The position numbers and the translations under genes are program-made. The notes beneath the pieces were generated by a model. The model saw nothing but the letters and a program-made list of their open reading frames with translations. It did no database searches and was not told the DNA's origin. From Thunnus maccoyii (Eukaryota; Chordata; Actinopteri; Scombriformes; Scombridae), in contig NC_056545.1 of assembly GCF_910596095.1 (NCBI RefSeq), forward strand, positions 25,505,067 through 25,569,066: a DNA stretch of 64,000 nucleotides, given 5' to 3'. How positions within the stretch are numbered: the first letter of the stretch is position 1; each line of letters opens with the position of its first letter. Below are positions 39,301 to 53,357 of the stretch, piece after piece.

Positions 39301-42300
39301 GAGCCAAAACATTCATACAAAACTCTACTTTTTTTTTTACCAAAAACTACATCATGACCCTGGATGTGAGGAAGCGCTGATGGGATGCCTCTTGCTTGGG
39401 GATACAGCTGGGCTGAGCCTGCTGCAGGCTGAGCAGGCTACACTCCAACCAGGTCAGCTGCCCGTCCACCACTGCGGGGTTTGATACAAACTGACACAGA
39501 TCCCCCTGCCAGGCACAGCTGCACTAGTCACCTGATGTCTCGCTCCTGGTGCCAGTCAGACAGGAGGGGGGGGGGCGCATTGGTGATAAGAGTGGGGCTG
39601 GTGGAGGACAGAGATGATGCACAGTAGTGTAACACTCAGAGTGAGCGTCTGTGAGGCCAAAAGGATTACATGTTTAGGAAGTTGATGTAGTGAAAAGGAA
39701 AAGTCTACCCTCTAAACTTCAACACCTTACAGGAAACTAGCAAAGACCTGCGTTAATCAGTACATTTTGTCTTGGTGGATTTCAGTATTCAAAACCTGAC
39801 AGCTACGATGGAATTTCTTTCAGGGATCTAAACCAGTGCTTCCCAACCCTTTTTGTGCGACATACCACTACAATTTTCCAACTATCTCTTTAGGGTACAC
39901 AACACACCTTTTAGCCTATAAAGCTATCACAAGTCTTTTATTGTATGAAAATTCGCTGGAGGCATCTTAATGCATACGACAATAAATTCCTAACCTGAAT
40001 CAACACGTTCTCTCTGTATGTGGATATTGAGTGGGCACTTGTTTAGCATTGAAGCTCTTTTCTTTTAAGGCAGAGTGGAGCTTGTAAAATTAGTAAAATT
40101 TTCCAGAGGAGCTCACTTTCTCTTAGATGAAACTAATCCCAGGGAGGAGAAGGTATGATCTGATGCTTTAAGCTGAAAGTTGATGACAGCTCACAGCCAC
40201 AATGTAAATGAGGACAGCAGCAGTAGAAAGTAGTTGTAATTATCATATGAAGTAATGTGGATCAATGCACGGACTTTGCACTAGGGAGCCGGTAGGGTAA
40301 AGTCCGTTTAATGTCCGGACTGACTGATTCGGACGTTTGCCTTCACACATACAGTTCCTCCGGGTAATGTCTGGAAAATTTCAGGGTTTGCAGTGCATGT
40401 GTGAAAGGGGCTTGTGTGACTACGTTGTGGGATTCTCTGTTAAATGTCTGACACCTGGATACACGCTATAAGCCTGACTGTATATTTGCTGATAGTGGAA
40501 TCCACCTAAACTAAAGTATACTCTTGGAGCCTGCTTTTTATAATCAGGATGAAATTGGATTGAGGGATCATTTTTGGCTTTTTTCTACTAAAACGCATAA
40601 TAGAGTGAACGCACCCCATCTCACACTTGGAGTGTGCAGATTTCTCTGCTCTTCCTCTAAGCTGTTTAACTCGGATTATCCAGAGAGAAGGCATTACCCG
40701 AATAAAGCTGTCAAAATGCTAAAACACTGAAAACACTTGTCTCTTCTGTAAAGACTAAAACCAACCCTTCTGCCCCTGTTATGGAAAGGTGAACCACTCC
40801 CTTTTGTGCATTACCTTAGATGTGAGGCTGTGATCACTGGTCTGTTCAGCTTAAGTATCTGAAGTGCCTTTAAATCCAAGGGACAGACTCTCAGGCATAC
40901 GGACTGGTGAAGAGGCCTGTTTTTTTATCCAGAAAGGAGGTTAACGTAAAGGGGAAGCCAGGCCAATCTTTTGTGAGAGGGGGAGAATTAGTTGTGTAAC
41001 TGAGGTTGAAGTGGAAGCTCAGAAGCAGAGCGAACAGACTGTGATCTAGTTCCAACTACAGGAAGTCTCAGGCTGTGAATCTGTGAGTTCTGGCACCGGC
41101 TGTACTGCCAAGGCCAGTACCAGCCCTCATACTCGCCACGCCTACAACAATGCCACTATAGCACCCTGTCCTACAGATAAGCAACCAGGCCTGAAAAATG
41201 CAGCCGCAGCATACTGTGGTTGGCGAATGCACTCGACACACGATTCATTCATCTCAGTCCAAATTGAAACTGGATATCTGTGGATTGAAGCGTGTTCAGC
41301 ATCATACCTTTTAAGATGAGGATGAAAAGTGAGAGTGAGACAACCATAAAACATGTGTCAGTGACAGACACACACAGCAGGAAGAGCTTTAAATGAGCCT
41401 TGGGGAAACATGTAATAAAAGTGAATATAAGGTTGTACTAAAGGTGTGCAGGACAAGCCCACATCAATCAAATGCAGCATCAGAATCCAATACGCCAAAA
41501 TGTAAATAATTCAGGACATTATGTAGCCATTTTTCTCTAAATGCAGCATTCCCGATCTTGATGTAATTTCACCTTGTTTCCTTATCTTTGGACAATGTTT
41601 ACACAATTCAAAATGTTTGAAATACATACATGTGCAAAACCTGTTTCTATATCACCTGTATTATCAGTGACTTCAGTGACTTTCATATCATTTTGCTATC
41701 CTGCAGTTATGGAAGACTGCACATGTGTACACACAGCTCAACAACTCAAATAAAATCACTGTTTGCAATTACATGGAGTCTTGATAAGACCAATACTGAA
41801 AGATAAAAAGTCTTACAATTCATAAGACAAATGATGTTTGAATAGGTCATTAACCCTTTACATGTTACAGTAATGGGTGTGCATACACCCACACAGCACT
41901 AACAAAAGACACATGTGGGCATGTCCATGTAGTCACATTAATGGCCTGCAACCCCTGCAGGGGGCTGTTATATAAGGTCTACGATGCAAGGGACATCATT
42001 GTCCCACACCATGTTCGTCAATCATTCACCCAGTCACGTGGAACTGGTGTAAATGGGCCAGCAAAAAACAAACAAAAAAAAAAGACGTAAAAAAAAAAAA
42101 AAAAAAAAAAAGATAACTTGCTAGTGAAGGAGAAAGAGATAAAAATAAAGATGCCAGAGTGTTAAAAGGCAGACAAGCTTTAAGTGGCGAGTCAGATCAA
42201 AGGCACAAGGCAGCAGCCATGAACTGAGAGAGCTGAGAAATTAGATTTGTCTCAGGTTGACTCGGGAGGTCCATCAGACAAAAGAGGGATTGTATTATAG

Positions 42301-45300
42301 CCAACTGTGCGCCTCTTATTCTCTGAAAAGACTGGTAGACAGTAAAAAAAAAAAAAAAAAAAATCAAAAGATGCAATGCAGCCATAATTCAGCCAATGAC
42401 CCCTCCCCTCTTCATCCTTTCTGTCCCAACTCTTGTACCTGTGACACACAAAACAATTTTTGCCTGTCATAATGCATTTTCATCCTCATTACTGAGACTG
42501 TTGTCCAGTGATCACAAAAAGTGTGCAGAAGGAGGGAGGAAGAGAGGGAGGGCTGGCAGCCAGAAAGTGAAACAGAAGGAGAGAGAGAGAGAGAGAACAA
42601 AACCTGAAGCATACTGCATTAAACGTGATCAAATGCTTTCAGATTTCAGTATGCTTTACTCTTTTAGAGGCTGGAGAACAGTAGCACAGGACGAGGGCAG
42701 CAACTAAAGATTCCATTACTATTTATAAAATGAATTCTTCATTTATTGACGTCTCAGAACATTTTATCTGAAGACAAATCTAACAGAAAAGGTCTCTGAG
42801 GAACACGTCTACTTGGGACACTTTATTCTTCTAAGCCCTATCACTCATTATCCAGCTGAACTACTATTGTGTCACATAAAAATAGACAGTTTTAAGTTTA
42901 GCCTGAGCACAACTGTACTGAATGTGGGGTCAAAGGTAAAAGTAGGCTGTATAATTGGATTGCAGCAGGGCTAGAAGGGATGGTTGTGTGATTATCTCTT
43001 CTTCACACACTGAAAGACTGCCACTAAAAGGTCTAAAGGTTGAACCGGCTGGTTTTACAGCACCTCCCTCAGGACAGTCTAATCAAGACAAAGAGATAAG
43101 AAAAAAATTACACTCTTTGTCAGGAACTATACTTATTGACAGACTTGGGCTTTCCTGGGGAGTTCCAAGCAAGGAATAACTTGTAACAGGAGGCCCAGAA
43201 GTAATTTGTAGTATTTGAAGTATTCGCCCTAAGCATAAAACAACTTTAAATCCAAACACAGGTCCTGGTGATGACTAAGCTGAGAAACACTGTCTGTGAT
43301 AAAAAGAATATGACAACTGATGTTTGATATAAGTATGCGGCTCACATGAAATTGGCCTTTAAAACACTGGTAGACTAGGGACAGAGCAGCTGGCTGGGTG
43401 TTGTGTAACAAACTGGTGAAACCAGTGTGGTAGGACTTTATTTTCACAAACAAAGTGATAAAAACCAGGAGGGCGTAGAAGCTGATCTCTATTCTGAAAA
43501 GAAAGAAAATAGTGCAAGGAGAACATTTCTGTCAGCAATATTTCAACACTAGATCAACTACAGAGAGCAGCCTTTATTCATATATTCACATGGGCATCAT
43601 ATGATTAAAAAATAGCTCTCTAGTTCTCTTGTTTGTAGTTGAAACATGCTGAGGGGGTGAAGCTTCCTTCTAGTGAACCAGCATTCATCACGTGCCTCTT
43701 CCATCTCATGTGATGGGTTCGTTCTGCACCTGATGCCAGCCATCAGTACGACTTTGCTCACACCGCAGGCCTGCGGGCGGCCCTGATGCAAGCTATGAGC
43801 CACCTCATTACGCATGCTAAGTTTATGATACCTTGAGCCCAGCGCAGACAACAAAAACAGACAGGGGAGTCTCATGGAGACAGTGTTGAGCTGACAACGT
43901 CCAAAATGAAAACCTTTCAAACTGAGCCAGGCTGGACTGCCTCTATTCACCCTGTGAGCTTAGAGTAGCCCTAAAATGCTTCCAATATCAAACAAACCCC
44001 CAGCAACAAATCCAATTTGGCTGTTGTTGAAGCGAAAACAATCCAATTTGCATTCTTTCTCTTCAGCCCCCCTCAATTTTTGAAATAATGAACTTGGTGA
44101 ACTCAGGTTTTGTGTTGTAGATTCACAAAATCCTTTCACCACAAAGTGATTTCTTTCCCACTTTGCTCTCTGCTTCAAATATACATTCAATTACCAGAGC
44201 TGGCCAGCTGCCGCAGTCGCACTTAGCTTTCAAAACCTCCTCACCCCCCCCCCCCCCCCTGCACATCAGGGCCTCTCATACTAATACACACTCCATCACA
44301 CAGACTGTACATGCAGAAAAGAGCTTTCCAGCAAGTCTTCAACAAGACAGGACAGGACAGGAAGCGCCCCACCTATCATAGCAGGAGGCCCGAGGAGGGA
44401 ATGTCACTGCCAGTAAACCTTACACCTTGAAAGATGATAAGCAGAGAGAGGACAGCACAGTGGTGGTGCAGGGGGGATGGTTCATGGGGGTCACTGGGCT
44501 GTCTAGACCAATCAGACTGTTAACTGCGTGAGACCCAGGTGATGTAGCATAACAAGTAATTAAAAATACTCCAGACATAGGAACTTTAAATAATTCATAG
44601 AGAAGATGAAACTGATTTCAGTGGTTTTAATATGCAGTAATGCAGTCTGTGTCTGTAATGCATATAATCTAAAAAAATCTGAGAAAACCTCTTTGTTAAT
44701 GAATTACAGAGAAAGAAGTGGAGCTATCACAATTAAATTTTAGTAGAGACTACAGTTCTAAAAGCTGCTCTGACAGTTTACTCTACAGTATATCAAATAA
44801 TAACAGTTTGATGGATAACAGAAATAAGCTGAGAGCACAACACTCAGTTAACAACTAAAGCTGAGCTCTACAAATAGTGTATACGTTAGTACATTAATCA
44901 ATCACCTACCTCTTGAACTGGCTATTTCTGTATAGAACTTTTAAGGTGCACAATGATGGTCTCCCTCTGCTCAAATCCACTGCACGTTATAAAATAAGTG
45001 AAGATGAGTTTTAAAACTAATTTCAAGCTGTTGGCATATTTAGTGTTTGTACGCTTGGCACCGTTACAGAGATCATCATTGCATCACCTACCCTTATTTT
45101 ATAAATCTGTCCATATGTCAGTGATATCCTCACAGGATTCATATATACAGTAAGGAAACGGTGTTATGATTTCTGTTGGAGTGAATGTTGCTTCTCTTGG
45201 GGGCAGAATCCATGGGAACATGACAGATTATTAGTTAGGTATACCTCTTTATCAGCTCACAGCTCAAGTGGAAAGTGTGCAGTCAGTGGAAAAGCTTTCT

Positions 45301-48300
45301 GCATGGCTAAGACAAAAACTTGTGAAACGGAGGAGTAGTGAGGTAACTCGATGAGCTCAGGAGTAAGCTGACAGGAAATAAAATAGCTACTGTGCAGGTG
45401 AAGACAGCAGTGCTGTGATTTCTCTCAGAGCGGATGACAAATGACACAGCAAAAAACTAATTGTTAAAACATAATTATTTGACTACTCATATACAGTAGA
45501 TACTGTATTATATTGAACATAGGCTAAATTGGGTTTTTCAATAATAAAATGGGTTTTTACTCTATATTTTGCAACATACCCATCCCACTTAAAATACAAA
45601 TCACAAAGAACAAGACAGAGAAATATATAAAGAAGAATCAGGACATAGACTTAAAGAGAGATGAAAACACAAAGTGAGGCAGAGGGTGTGAGACAAAGAG
45701 AGTAAAGCTGTCTGACCTGACCCACTTCAAATCCTTTCTGGAGTGAAATCTATTTATTGTGAGATAACAGGACAGGCTGTTCAGACACCTACACTCGGTG
45801 GTGGAGACTAGAGCTGTGCGATATGACCAAAATCTCATCTCCTGAGATAGACCATTTCATATCCAGAGAAGCATACATATCAGGATATAGCAACATTTTC
45901 TGTTTCTGTCTTGCGTAGGTGGTACAAGAGGTTAGTGGTGTTTGATAAAGATTTGCGACACAACAAAATAAACGATAGAGCATAATATGAAATAATAGAC
46001 TTTTTTCTATCGTCACACGATATATATCGTCATATCACACAACCCTAGTGGAGACGGTTTCAGATTTGCACACAGAGACGCTGATTGACTTTTACATGAC
46101 TGAGCACCTTTTACCTCCTACACAATGGGCACCAAAACCAAGCTGCTCAGCCAAGGTCTGACATTAATCTTCTGGTTCACCTGCCAAAGGCTTTGAGATT
46201 TAATTCTAAATTTACTCACTCAAGATGGGTCAAGTTTGCGATTCATTTAATGATGCGTCTCAATAAAGCTTAGACTGGTTAAAAAGGCAGCACTAGTCTG
46301 CAGAGGTGTAGAGGCTGCCAATCAAGAACCTGTTTGATTTAACCAGTGAGTTCAAATATCATTATTTAAAAAAGTAAGAAGCCTGTGTGATGAGTGAGTG
46401 GATGATTTGGCATTTGGTGCTTACAAGTTCAAAAACTGCCGACTGCTTTGTATTTGTACTGAATCCACTCCAAAGGCCTTCAGCACCGACAGTCCAGGTT
46501 TAGAAAAATCATCAGTCTGTCACTTATACTCCTGGTATTCTCTGTCTTCTTATCACAGACTGTGTTTTATTCATTAGCCCAATAGTTTAACATAGATCAT
46601 CCTTTTTGGCCGTATTTTATGCAGAATCTCTTGCTAACACGGGCTATCGGTATGCCAACCACAAATCTGTTTAGCACTAAAAACCCACAAATTGTGTTTT
46701 CTAAGTTTATCTGATCTAAAACTGCAGGTGCCACAGCTTTGAATTTTGACTGATGCCTCTGTTGTGGGTAGCCTCAAAGCACCCAAGAAATGTCAGTTTC
46801 ACTCTATCAGTTTTAAACAAACTCGAAATAAAAAAAATATATTTATTTATTATCTAGAAGGCGATGATCTCTCTGCATTTAGCCTGGGTTACCACAAATA
46901 TGACTGCAGCGAGAATAGAGAAGTAATTCAGCCGTTTAAAAACACTGATTCAATTAATGAAGAAACAGGCTATATACACTGTATATACACACCTGTGTCC
47001 GCTGATTATATTGACCACTAAAGGGACACCAGCTGAAATTGTGACCCTTCCTCCTGGGTCCTGTTGAACAATGTTACAGAGACACAACTTTCCAGGAATC
47101 ATTAGAGGCATAGGCGACCACTGAATATGATTGATTATGTGACAGACCCTACCCCATCCCAACCTCTGCCTCTCTTCCCCTAGAGCAATAACAGCACTGA
47201 CACTAATCTCCTCTAAACCAATCCTGACCTGCAAATTATGGCTATTTTGTATTTACAAGGTGTGGGGGCGTCGACTTAATGACATTAATATTAACAACCA
47301 GATTATGGGACATTCAGACAGCTAATACATTTCTACATTTAATTACAACTCGCCAAATTTCATTTGTGAAATCAAGTTAAGCACACAAATATGAAACCAC
47401 TTTTATCTAAATTCATGGCAGGCCTCACGCCAAAAAAATGGAGCTTCCCGGCCAAATGTGATAAGAGAAAACAAACTGTATAGTGGTTGTAAATCTAATA
47501 TTTGTGGTTTTTAAAATGAGGGATTATTTGAGTTGTGGTGATCAGCAACTTGAGTTCATATTCCCATAACTGTATTTACTACTGCATCACATTGTGCTAT
47601 GTAAGCAGATAGCACAAACCCACACATATGGGCTATGTGGGCCAGAGAGCCTTAAAGTCTGATGTGAGCTCAGACATAAAATCCTGCTAATATGGAGGCA
47701 ATCTAACAAACAACATGCATTCAGGGTTTGTTTTTTTTAATTCCCTGAGTGGATCCTCCTTGATAGTGACCTCACCATTGAAGTCAGATGCTGCGGTGCT
47801 TGGTTACAATGAAATGCAGCTCTCAGTGGCACACTCTTGGACTGCACTGTCCTCCGCACACGGGCCACCTTTAAACCTTTTGTAACCTCACAGAACACGC
47901 CGTATGAACCGTGAAGAGATTTTCCTTCCAGCTAAATAAAAAGCTTCGTCCAGTGGTCTCGGTTACTTTCGCAAGAGTTAATGAGAATCTGTGTTGCTGC
48001 TACTTGGATGCGGCCCTGTCATCTCCATTCCTGCACGGACCCCATGGTGACCACACGTCTCCGGACAGCTCCCTGCTCCCCCGCTGCCTATTCTATAGTC
48101 TCACAGACAACATAACAATAATGCTGCCACAACTCCCCACTCTCCTTTCACAGTGTTTTGTTTACACATAAAAACAGAATGTGACAACATCTGAATACGT
48201 CTCTCATTTTTCATCAGGGTTATATCCCGTCTACTTTAAGAGAAAATATTGCTGCTGTAACATAACAATCGTAAACCCTTTATTTCCCCAAGTAAAGACA

Positions 48301-51300
48301 TAAACACCAAAAGGGAAGTCAAGAACAATTGCTTAGTGATGGACACTTGCATCCCCCACTTGCAGCATGCCAGGTTTGGCACAACTACAGCAAGAACCCA
48401 GTTTACATAGCAGAGAGAGTACAATACTGGCTTTGTCCTCAACTCACACAGACGACTCTCTAGGGTCTTGTACCAGTGATGAAAACTATCATAGAATGGG
48501 AGAGATGTAAACCTGTCGCTCTATAAAACCTGACATGTACCTCCAGTTTGTTCTTGTCATTTAGTAAGTGAATTGAAGCTTCGGTTTCATGTATACTAAT
48601 GTACAATTTAAAATAGTTATAGCTGATCTGGCTGTGATGTAGTCAGCTTTTTAACGCTGACTGACTTTTGTACAATGTAAAAGCGCTATAAAAAGGTTTT
48701 ACATGTTGTGACCTTGTTTCAGTCTTGCACAAGTCACAAACAGGGGCTGAAACAAGCCGCCGCAGTTAACTATTGACAGGACGGGCCATGTGACCAGAGT
48801 ATGAATGGAAAGAGGCTATCTATTGCACAACATCACACTCACTGTATGCATGTATGGGCAGGGGTGTGTGTGTAGTCAAGGTGAGGATATGCTTGCATGT
48901 CAAAAACAAGACCTGACTGAAGTATGCAATAATGTACTTTTTAATCCCTAGAATGAAAAAAAAAAACAAAAGCTTAACGTTGAAATGACTTACATGCCTA
49001 TTTGTAATTCATGCTTTCACAACACACCATCAGCAGCAGAGTTCCTGAAACTGATATTGCAAACTGTAAATTGTGCAGCAATAGAAACTGGTGTAAAAGC
49101 CATACTATAGGGTAAATTGGTGAGAAAAGGTTAATGCACAATGGGAAACTAAGTGGCTGACCAAAGACTGATCAATGACATAACATATAGCTTGACCCTG
49201 CACCACGCTTGTATCTTTTGTAAACAGCTTGACACTGGGATATCGCAGGTCATTGAGTTTGATGTAACAGGTTAAGACATGGATGAGCCCCTTGTTGAGA
49301 AATGTGGGTTATATAAGAAGGCACTTGCTTTCAGCACAACTGTTTACACCAACCATAAGCCATGGGAAGATGTGCGCTGCTCATCTCTTCAGCCAGTCAG
49401 TCTCCAAAACTTTATGAGAGAGTCACAATTCAAATCAAACTGATTTCATATTTATTCAATAGCTAAAATGGACTGTTGTCTAAAAACATGAGAATATATC
49501 AAGTCAGTGACTACATGCTAGTTAGCGACTGATAGCTACACTTGTGAGTGACTAAATATTTAAATAAGTAATAATTTACATGGCGGCTGTTGTAAAATGA
49601 TAGTGTCGTATTACTTATATTGGTGACTACACACACTGACATGCTTAGGTGATATTCGACAGTAAAACATTTAAATATTAAAATATGACAAAGTTGTTAA
49701 CAACCACAGGCGAGCAAAACTACAGCACTCTGCCTCTAGAAAAACACATTAGCAGTGTAAAAGGTGGCTAAAGGCAGCTGTAGTAAGCCTTTTACGGGCC
49801 AGTGCTAGAAGCTAAAACAAGTGTGGAGTGAGGAGAGTAAGGCTTAATTATTGGCTGACAAGATAAGCAAGGTGCAGTGCCTTATGGCTTATGGTTACTT
49901 AGTTGGTGGGGGTGTGCAAGAATGTGTGCCACAGGACGTTGAATTGCATCCACTGCATTTAATTTACCCTTAACCTTAAGAATTAATTCATTTTTTAAAA
50001 CAAATCATCAGTTCACTGGTTCAATATGTGGGTGACAAATTCACATGCGGTTCAAATATAATCACCGCTGACACTAATTACTTTCATAGTCACAATGAGA
50101 GCAGGACTTAATGATTGAGCTTGTCTTTTATTATATTAGAGGGTGTGATTTAAGCTAATAGAGCAGTGAGAAAATGTTATGAGTATTGTATCATATTTGT
50201 TCCAAACTACATTTGAAATTAAAATTGTTGTGCAAAGTCAGTGTGTGAAAAATGAAATAAAGAGGATATAGGTGGAACAATTTGTGGACTGATATTTACA
50301 TGGATTGAATTGATGTAAATTTATTTCTTATACACCAAAAGCTGTAGTTTGAGAGATGGTGGAGAAGCTGAATGATCAGAAAAGATCTTCTTATACTGTC
50401 CCACAAGGCTGACACTCTCAAATGATCCTCACACCTCTTTCGAAACTGTGGTGTGGTGAACTGACTGAACCTGAACACACTGTTTATTACTGTAACACTG
50501 TTAGTAGATGAATTAGGGAATGACAGGGTGACCCACTAGTTACTGGCCCCATATAATGATCAGTTGTTAGCAGGTATCTCCCTTGTCTAAGTGTTATTTA
50601 TCAAGTCACACTGAAGTCACCCTGCCAGCTCTGTGGATGCTGCCTCCTGACATCTGACCTCACAGGAGAAGGTCGTTTTTAAGCTATAATAAAGATTTAG
50701 AGTGATGCTGGTCATATTTGCTTCATTTGGCGGGTGTTACTGTGAGGCACTAAATACTTTCTCAATGTGGAGGTGTAGAATAATATCCCTGTAATATTCA
50801 TATGGTGAATTGGTGTCAATGCCTCGCCGGGATTTAGCGTTAGCTTTGGTTTACACCTCTTCCTTCACTCTGATTTAACTGTATTTACTTTGAATTTAGT
50901 AAAATATGTTATGCATGTCAAACTGTAAGGAAAAAATGAGTCACTTTTTCTTAAGTGCTTGTCTAATTTCAACAAACGTTTCAACGGCTGTGTTGCCTAA
51001 ATATCACAAATGTCTTTAACGTTACAGTTGACGTTGAAGTTGTGAAGCTAATGTTAGCTAGCGGTTAACGTTAGTTAGCTAGTTTATTGTTGCTCTTATA
51101 GAGCTAGCTTCTCCTGTGACTCAGACTGACTTATTTTACGGCTGTTAGTGATCTTGAATTAAACTGCCCACCTCTATTTTGTCGACATTCCTGGCACAGC
51201 CGACAACCCTCATGCCTTGCTGGACCAGTGCCCGGGCTACAGCCGCTCCAATCCCCACCGAGGCTCCGGTCACCAGGGCCACTCTGCCTTTCCACCGCTC

Positions 51301-51303
51301 CAT
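36304..51303 (-). CDS. dhrs11: Dehydrogenase/reductase SDR family member 11
   Basis: Classical short-chain dehydrogenase/reductase. The human orthologue is a cytosolic NADP(H)-dependent reductase of carbonyl compounds and 3- and 17-ketosteroids. Exons: 51172-51303, 38842-39051, 37793-37887, 37286-37415, 36599-36691, 36453-36518, 36304-36345. They give 768 nt and 255 residues, close to the human length of 260. The cofactor motif TGASVGIG is at residues 12-19, with Arg in GCARNVDKIE suiting NADP(H). NNAG is at 91-94. The catalytic residues are Ser146 (ININSMGG), Tyr161 and Lys165 (YCATK). CISPGIVETEF follows, and the C-terminus is IGDVQMRPVEQVS. All junctions are GT-AG and in phase. The first intron, 12.1 kb, takes up four fifths of the gene. 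The start is the only ATG that opens the conserved N-terminus. Confidence 0.96.
38572..38610. repeat. (TG)n microsatellite
   Basis: A nearly perfect TG dinucleotide run with one interrupting GA, in dhrs11 intron 2 (between exons 2 and 3). Confidence 0.9.
44244..44259 (+). repeat. C16 homopolymer
   Basis: Sixteen consecutive C in dhrs11 intron 1, which is transcribed as a G run on the minus strand. Confidence 0.9.
45809..46047. mobile_element. hAT-like MITE with 8-bp target duplication
   Basis: The 239-bp element begins tagagctgtgcgatatgac. Its other end, reverse-complemented, is tagggttgtgtgatatgac. Identical gtggagac copies flank it at 45801-45808 and 46048-46055. The interior is AT-rich, with repeated cgata/atatcg motifs and no ORF. 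It lies in dhrs11 intron 1. Confidence 0.8.
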
Positions 51304-51560
51304 CTCCTCCGCGCTGTCTGCACCGGGTACAGTACGCCAAACAACAGCAGCTCCTGCGCTGTACTTCGGCTTTGTCTGCTTAGTTCAAACTGTCACAGTG
51401 GCAGCTGTCGATAAAACGTACGGTGTGTTATAATTGTGGGGATGGAGTAGCTACAGCCTCCAGTCTCCGTCTATGCAGCATCCAGGACAGTGGGGGTAGT
51501 TAAGCCCGGATCCATGCGCTCCGTCCTCTGGATGAAATATGAAGAGCCCTAAAGGATTGT
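51304..51560 (-). promoter_or_regulatory. dhrs11: dhrs11 5' UTR and promoter region
   Basis: GC- and CpG-richer sequence immediately upstream of the dhrs11 ATG at 51301-51303. No TATA box is evident. A short upstream ORF (ATGCTGCAT...) would be included if transcription starts beyond about 51480. Confidence 0.4.
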
Positions 51561-52789
51561 GAAAAATGTTTGGCTCACATCACCTCCCACTTTCTTCCTC
51601 AGTGCTGTCCATGTGTGGTTATCTACCGCCGCCTACCGCAAACACACTCACATAACACGACAGGTGCTTTGCGTGTTGCTTTCAAGTATTTTTACTTGAA
51701 AGTTTGTTGGGAAACATTATAAAAAGCGCAAGTATATGAAGTAAGGCAGAATGGGGACGGTTGCAACACTTTTGCTCAACACGCATTTACTCAGTTACTC
51801 TGAGACTATTTAATAGATTGAACTCATGTCAGTTTAGTGCCCACATCATTAATTAAATGTCTACATATGATAATAAACTCAGAATTTGCATCTGAAGAGA
51901 AATCAGGTGTTGCAACTGACCCTATACATGGAGGCAGTTGCAACGTACTCATTAACCTAAGTTTTTATTCTACCTGTCATATCAGTCTGAATATTTGAAC
52001 TGTTTTACAATGCACTATATCTATGAAAATCAAAGTTAATATGTTGTAATAGCTGAGATATCCTGTAATGCAGTGAGCTCCAACTGATATTTTAGGGTTG
52101 AGATGTCTTCAGATCCAAAAGGTGTGGCAACAAAGGATTAAAACAGAAGCATACACAATTTTTACACATGGTATAATGTCCTACAATTTAAATCAGTATA
52201 TCATAAATTTTACTTTATCAGATTATTAAATATCAAGGTTATATTCATCTCTTTTCCAAGTGGTTAATTAAATCTGAACTGGGAACACTGACATTTCCAA
52301 TAGATAGTGAAGGTAATAATATCTCCACCCAGTTGCTGAACTTTGCTCCAGGTACTATGATGAGTGAATGAGATTTTCTTTTCCATCATTCACTTACATT
52401 TACAATTACTAAAAAATGTATTGGTCTCAGATATACATCTGGTTCTGGCTGAGTAAATGAAAGACCCCATTTTTCACATATTTTAGTATTAGACTATTTA
52501 GAAAATATAAGGCCATGGACTATTTAGTTCAGTGTCTATCCCTACTACATTACTGACAATAAAGGTTTTAACCAAATTAAATCCTTCAGGATAAAAACTT
52601 GTTCCAAACTACAAACTTCAACTGAGATATTAATTGAACAATGTTCTTACCTCAGGACTAGACTCACTACCTGTCTTTTCATACTATTTGTTCAGAATTA
52701 AACATGTCAGGACCAGCGGCTCAAAGAATGAGAACTCTCTAAGATCAAGACGTAAATGAAAAACAACAAATATATAATGCATATTAATA
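51561..52789. other. Intergenic spacer between ggnbp2 and dhrs11
   Basis: AT-rich spacer with no coding signal. The segment around 51750-51960 has several gttgcaac motifs and may be an old repeat. I could not find its borders. Confidence 0.4.
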
Positions 52790-53357
52790 AATATTTTTTA
52801 TTTAGTAAATTTTGCACATTGCGCTCTTAACATCACACCCAAATCCTTATTACAAATGGATGTTTATTCTCTGTAAAATCTTTATATTTAGAATTTCTGT
52901 ACACATTTAATGGTACAACCTTTACCACTACACTGAAGTGTCACCAAAGAGAAACAGAATACGGTAGAAACAGAACATATTTAAAAAAAAGAAAGAAAAA
53001 GAAAACATGAAATAAGACTCCTAAAATGTATTCCTAATGTCACAGCTTGCAAAGCTTGATTACAGATTCCACTGTGCTCTTACCCAACAACCCTACAGAA
53101 GACCAACAACAAATAGCTAGGCTTGGTCAAAGAGAACAATTACAGGTGAGAACGTGGCCAAGAAATGAGATGGAAAAGTGTGTTGGTGTACAAGTGAAAA
53201 AGAGAGAGATGATCAACAGAAAGTAAGAATCACATTGACTTTAAAAAGGAAAAATGACCGAACAAGACAACAAACGTACTTCAGAATTTTATCTTTTCTA
53301 AAGATGTTGCACCAGTGGTCATGAGTGTTTTCCTGGGGGAGGATGTCATTAGTGCAG
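52790..53357 (-). other. ggnbp2: ggnbp2 3' UTR
   Basis: Sequence after the ggnbp2 stop, with a minus-strand AATAAA at 52797-52802. It is AT-rich and non-coding, about 0.57 kb long. Confidence 0.6.

Larger units (their letters stand above)
39052..51171 (-). other. dhrs11: 12.1-kb first intron of dhrs11, no nested gene seen
   Basis: No open frame here resembles a known protein on either strand. The content I can name is one hAT-like MITE (45809-46047), A-runs near 42090 and 42343, a GA run near 42575 and a C16 tract at 44244-44259. GC-richer, complex stretches at about 39360-39560, 43690-43850 and 47740-48080 stand out from the AT-rich background and could be regulatory. That is only an impression from composition. 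Confidence 0.5.

Noticed and set aside
39836-39910. hAT-like end (cagtgcttcccaaccctttt)
   Set aside because: I found no inverted partner end or target duplication downstream, so an element cannot be delimited.
40255-40420. Possible short repeat rich in tccgg motifs
   Set aside because: It feels like a common fish repeat, but no second copy or ends were found in this window.
41083-41319. 78-codon open frame in dhrs11 intron 1
   Set aside because: Low similarity to anything known, no splice or promoter context, and composition typical of chance frames.
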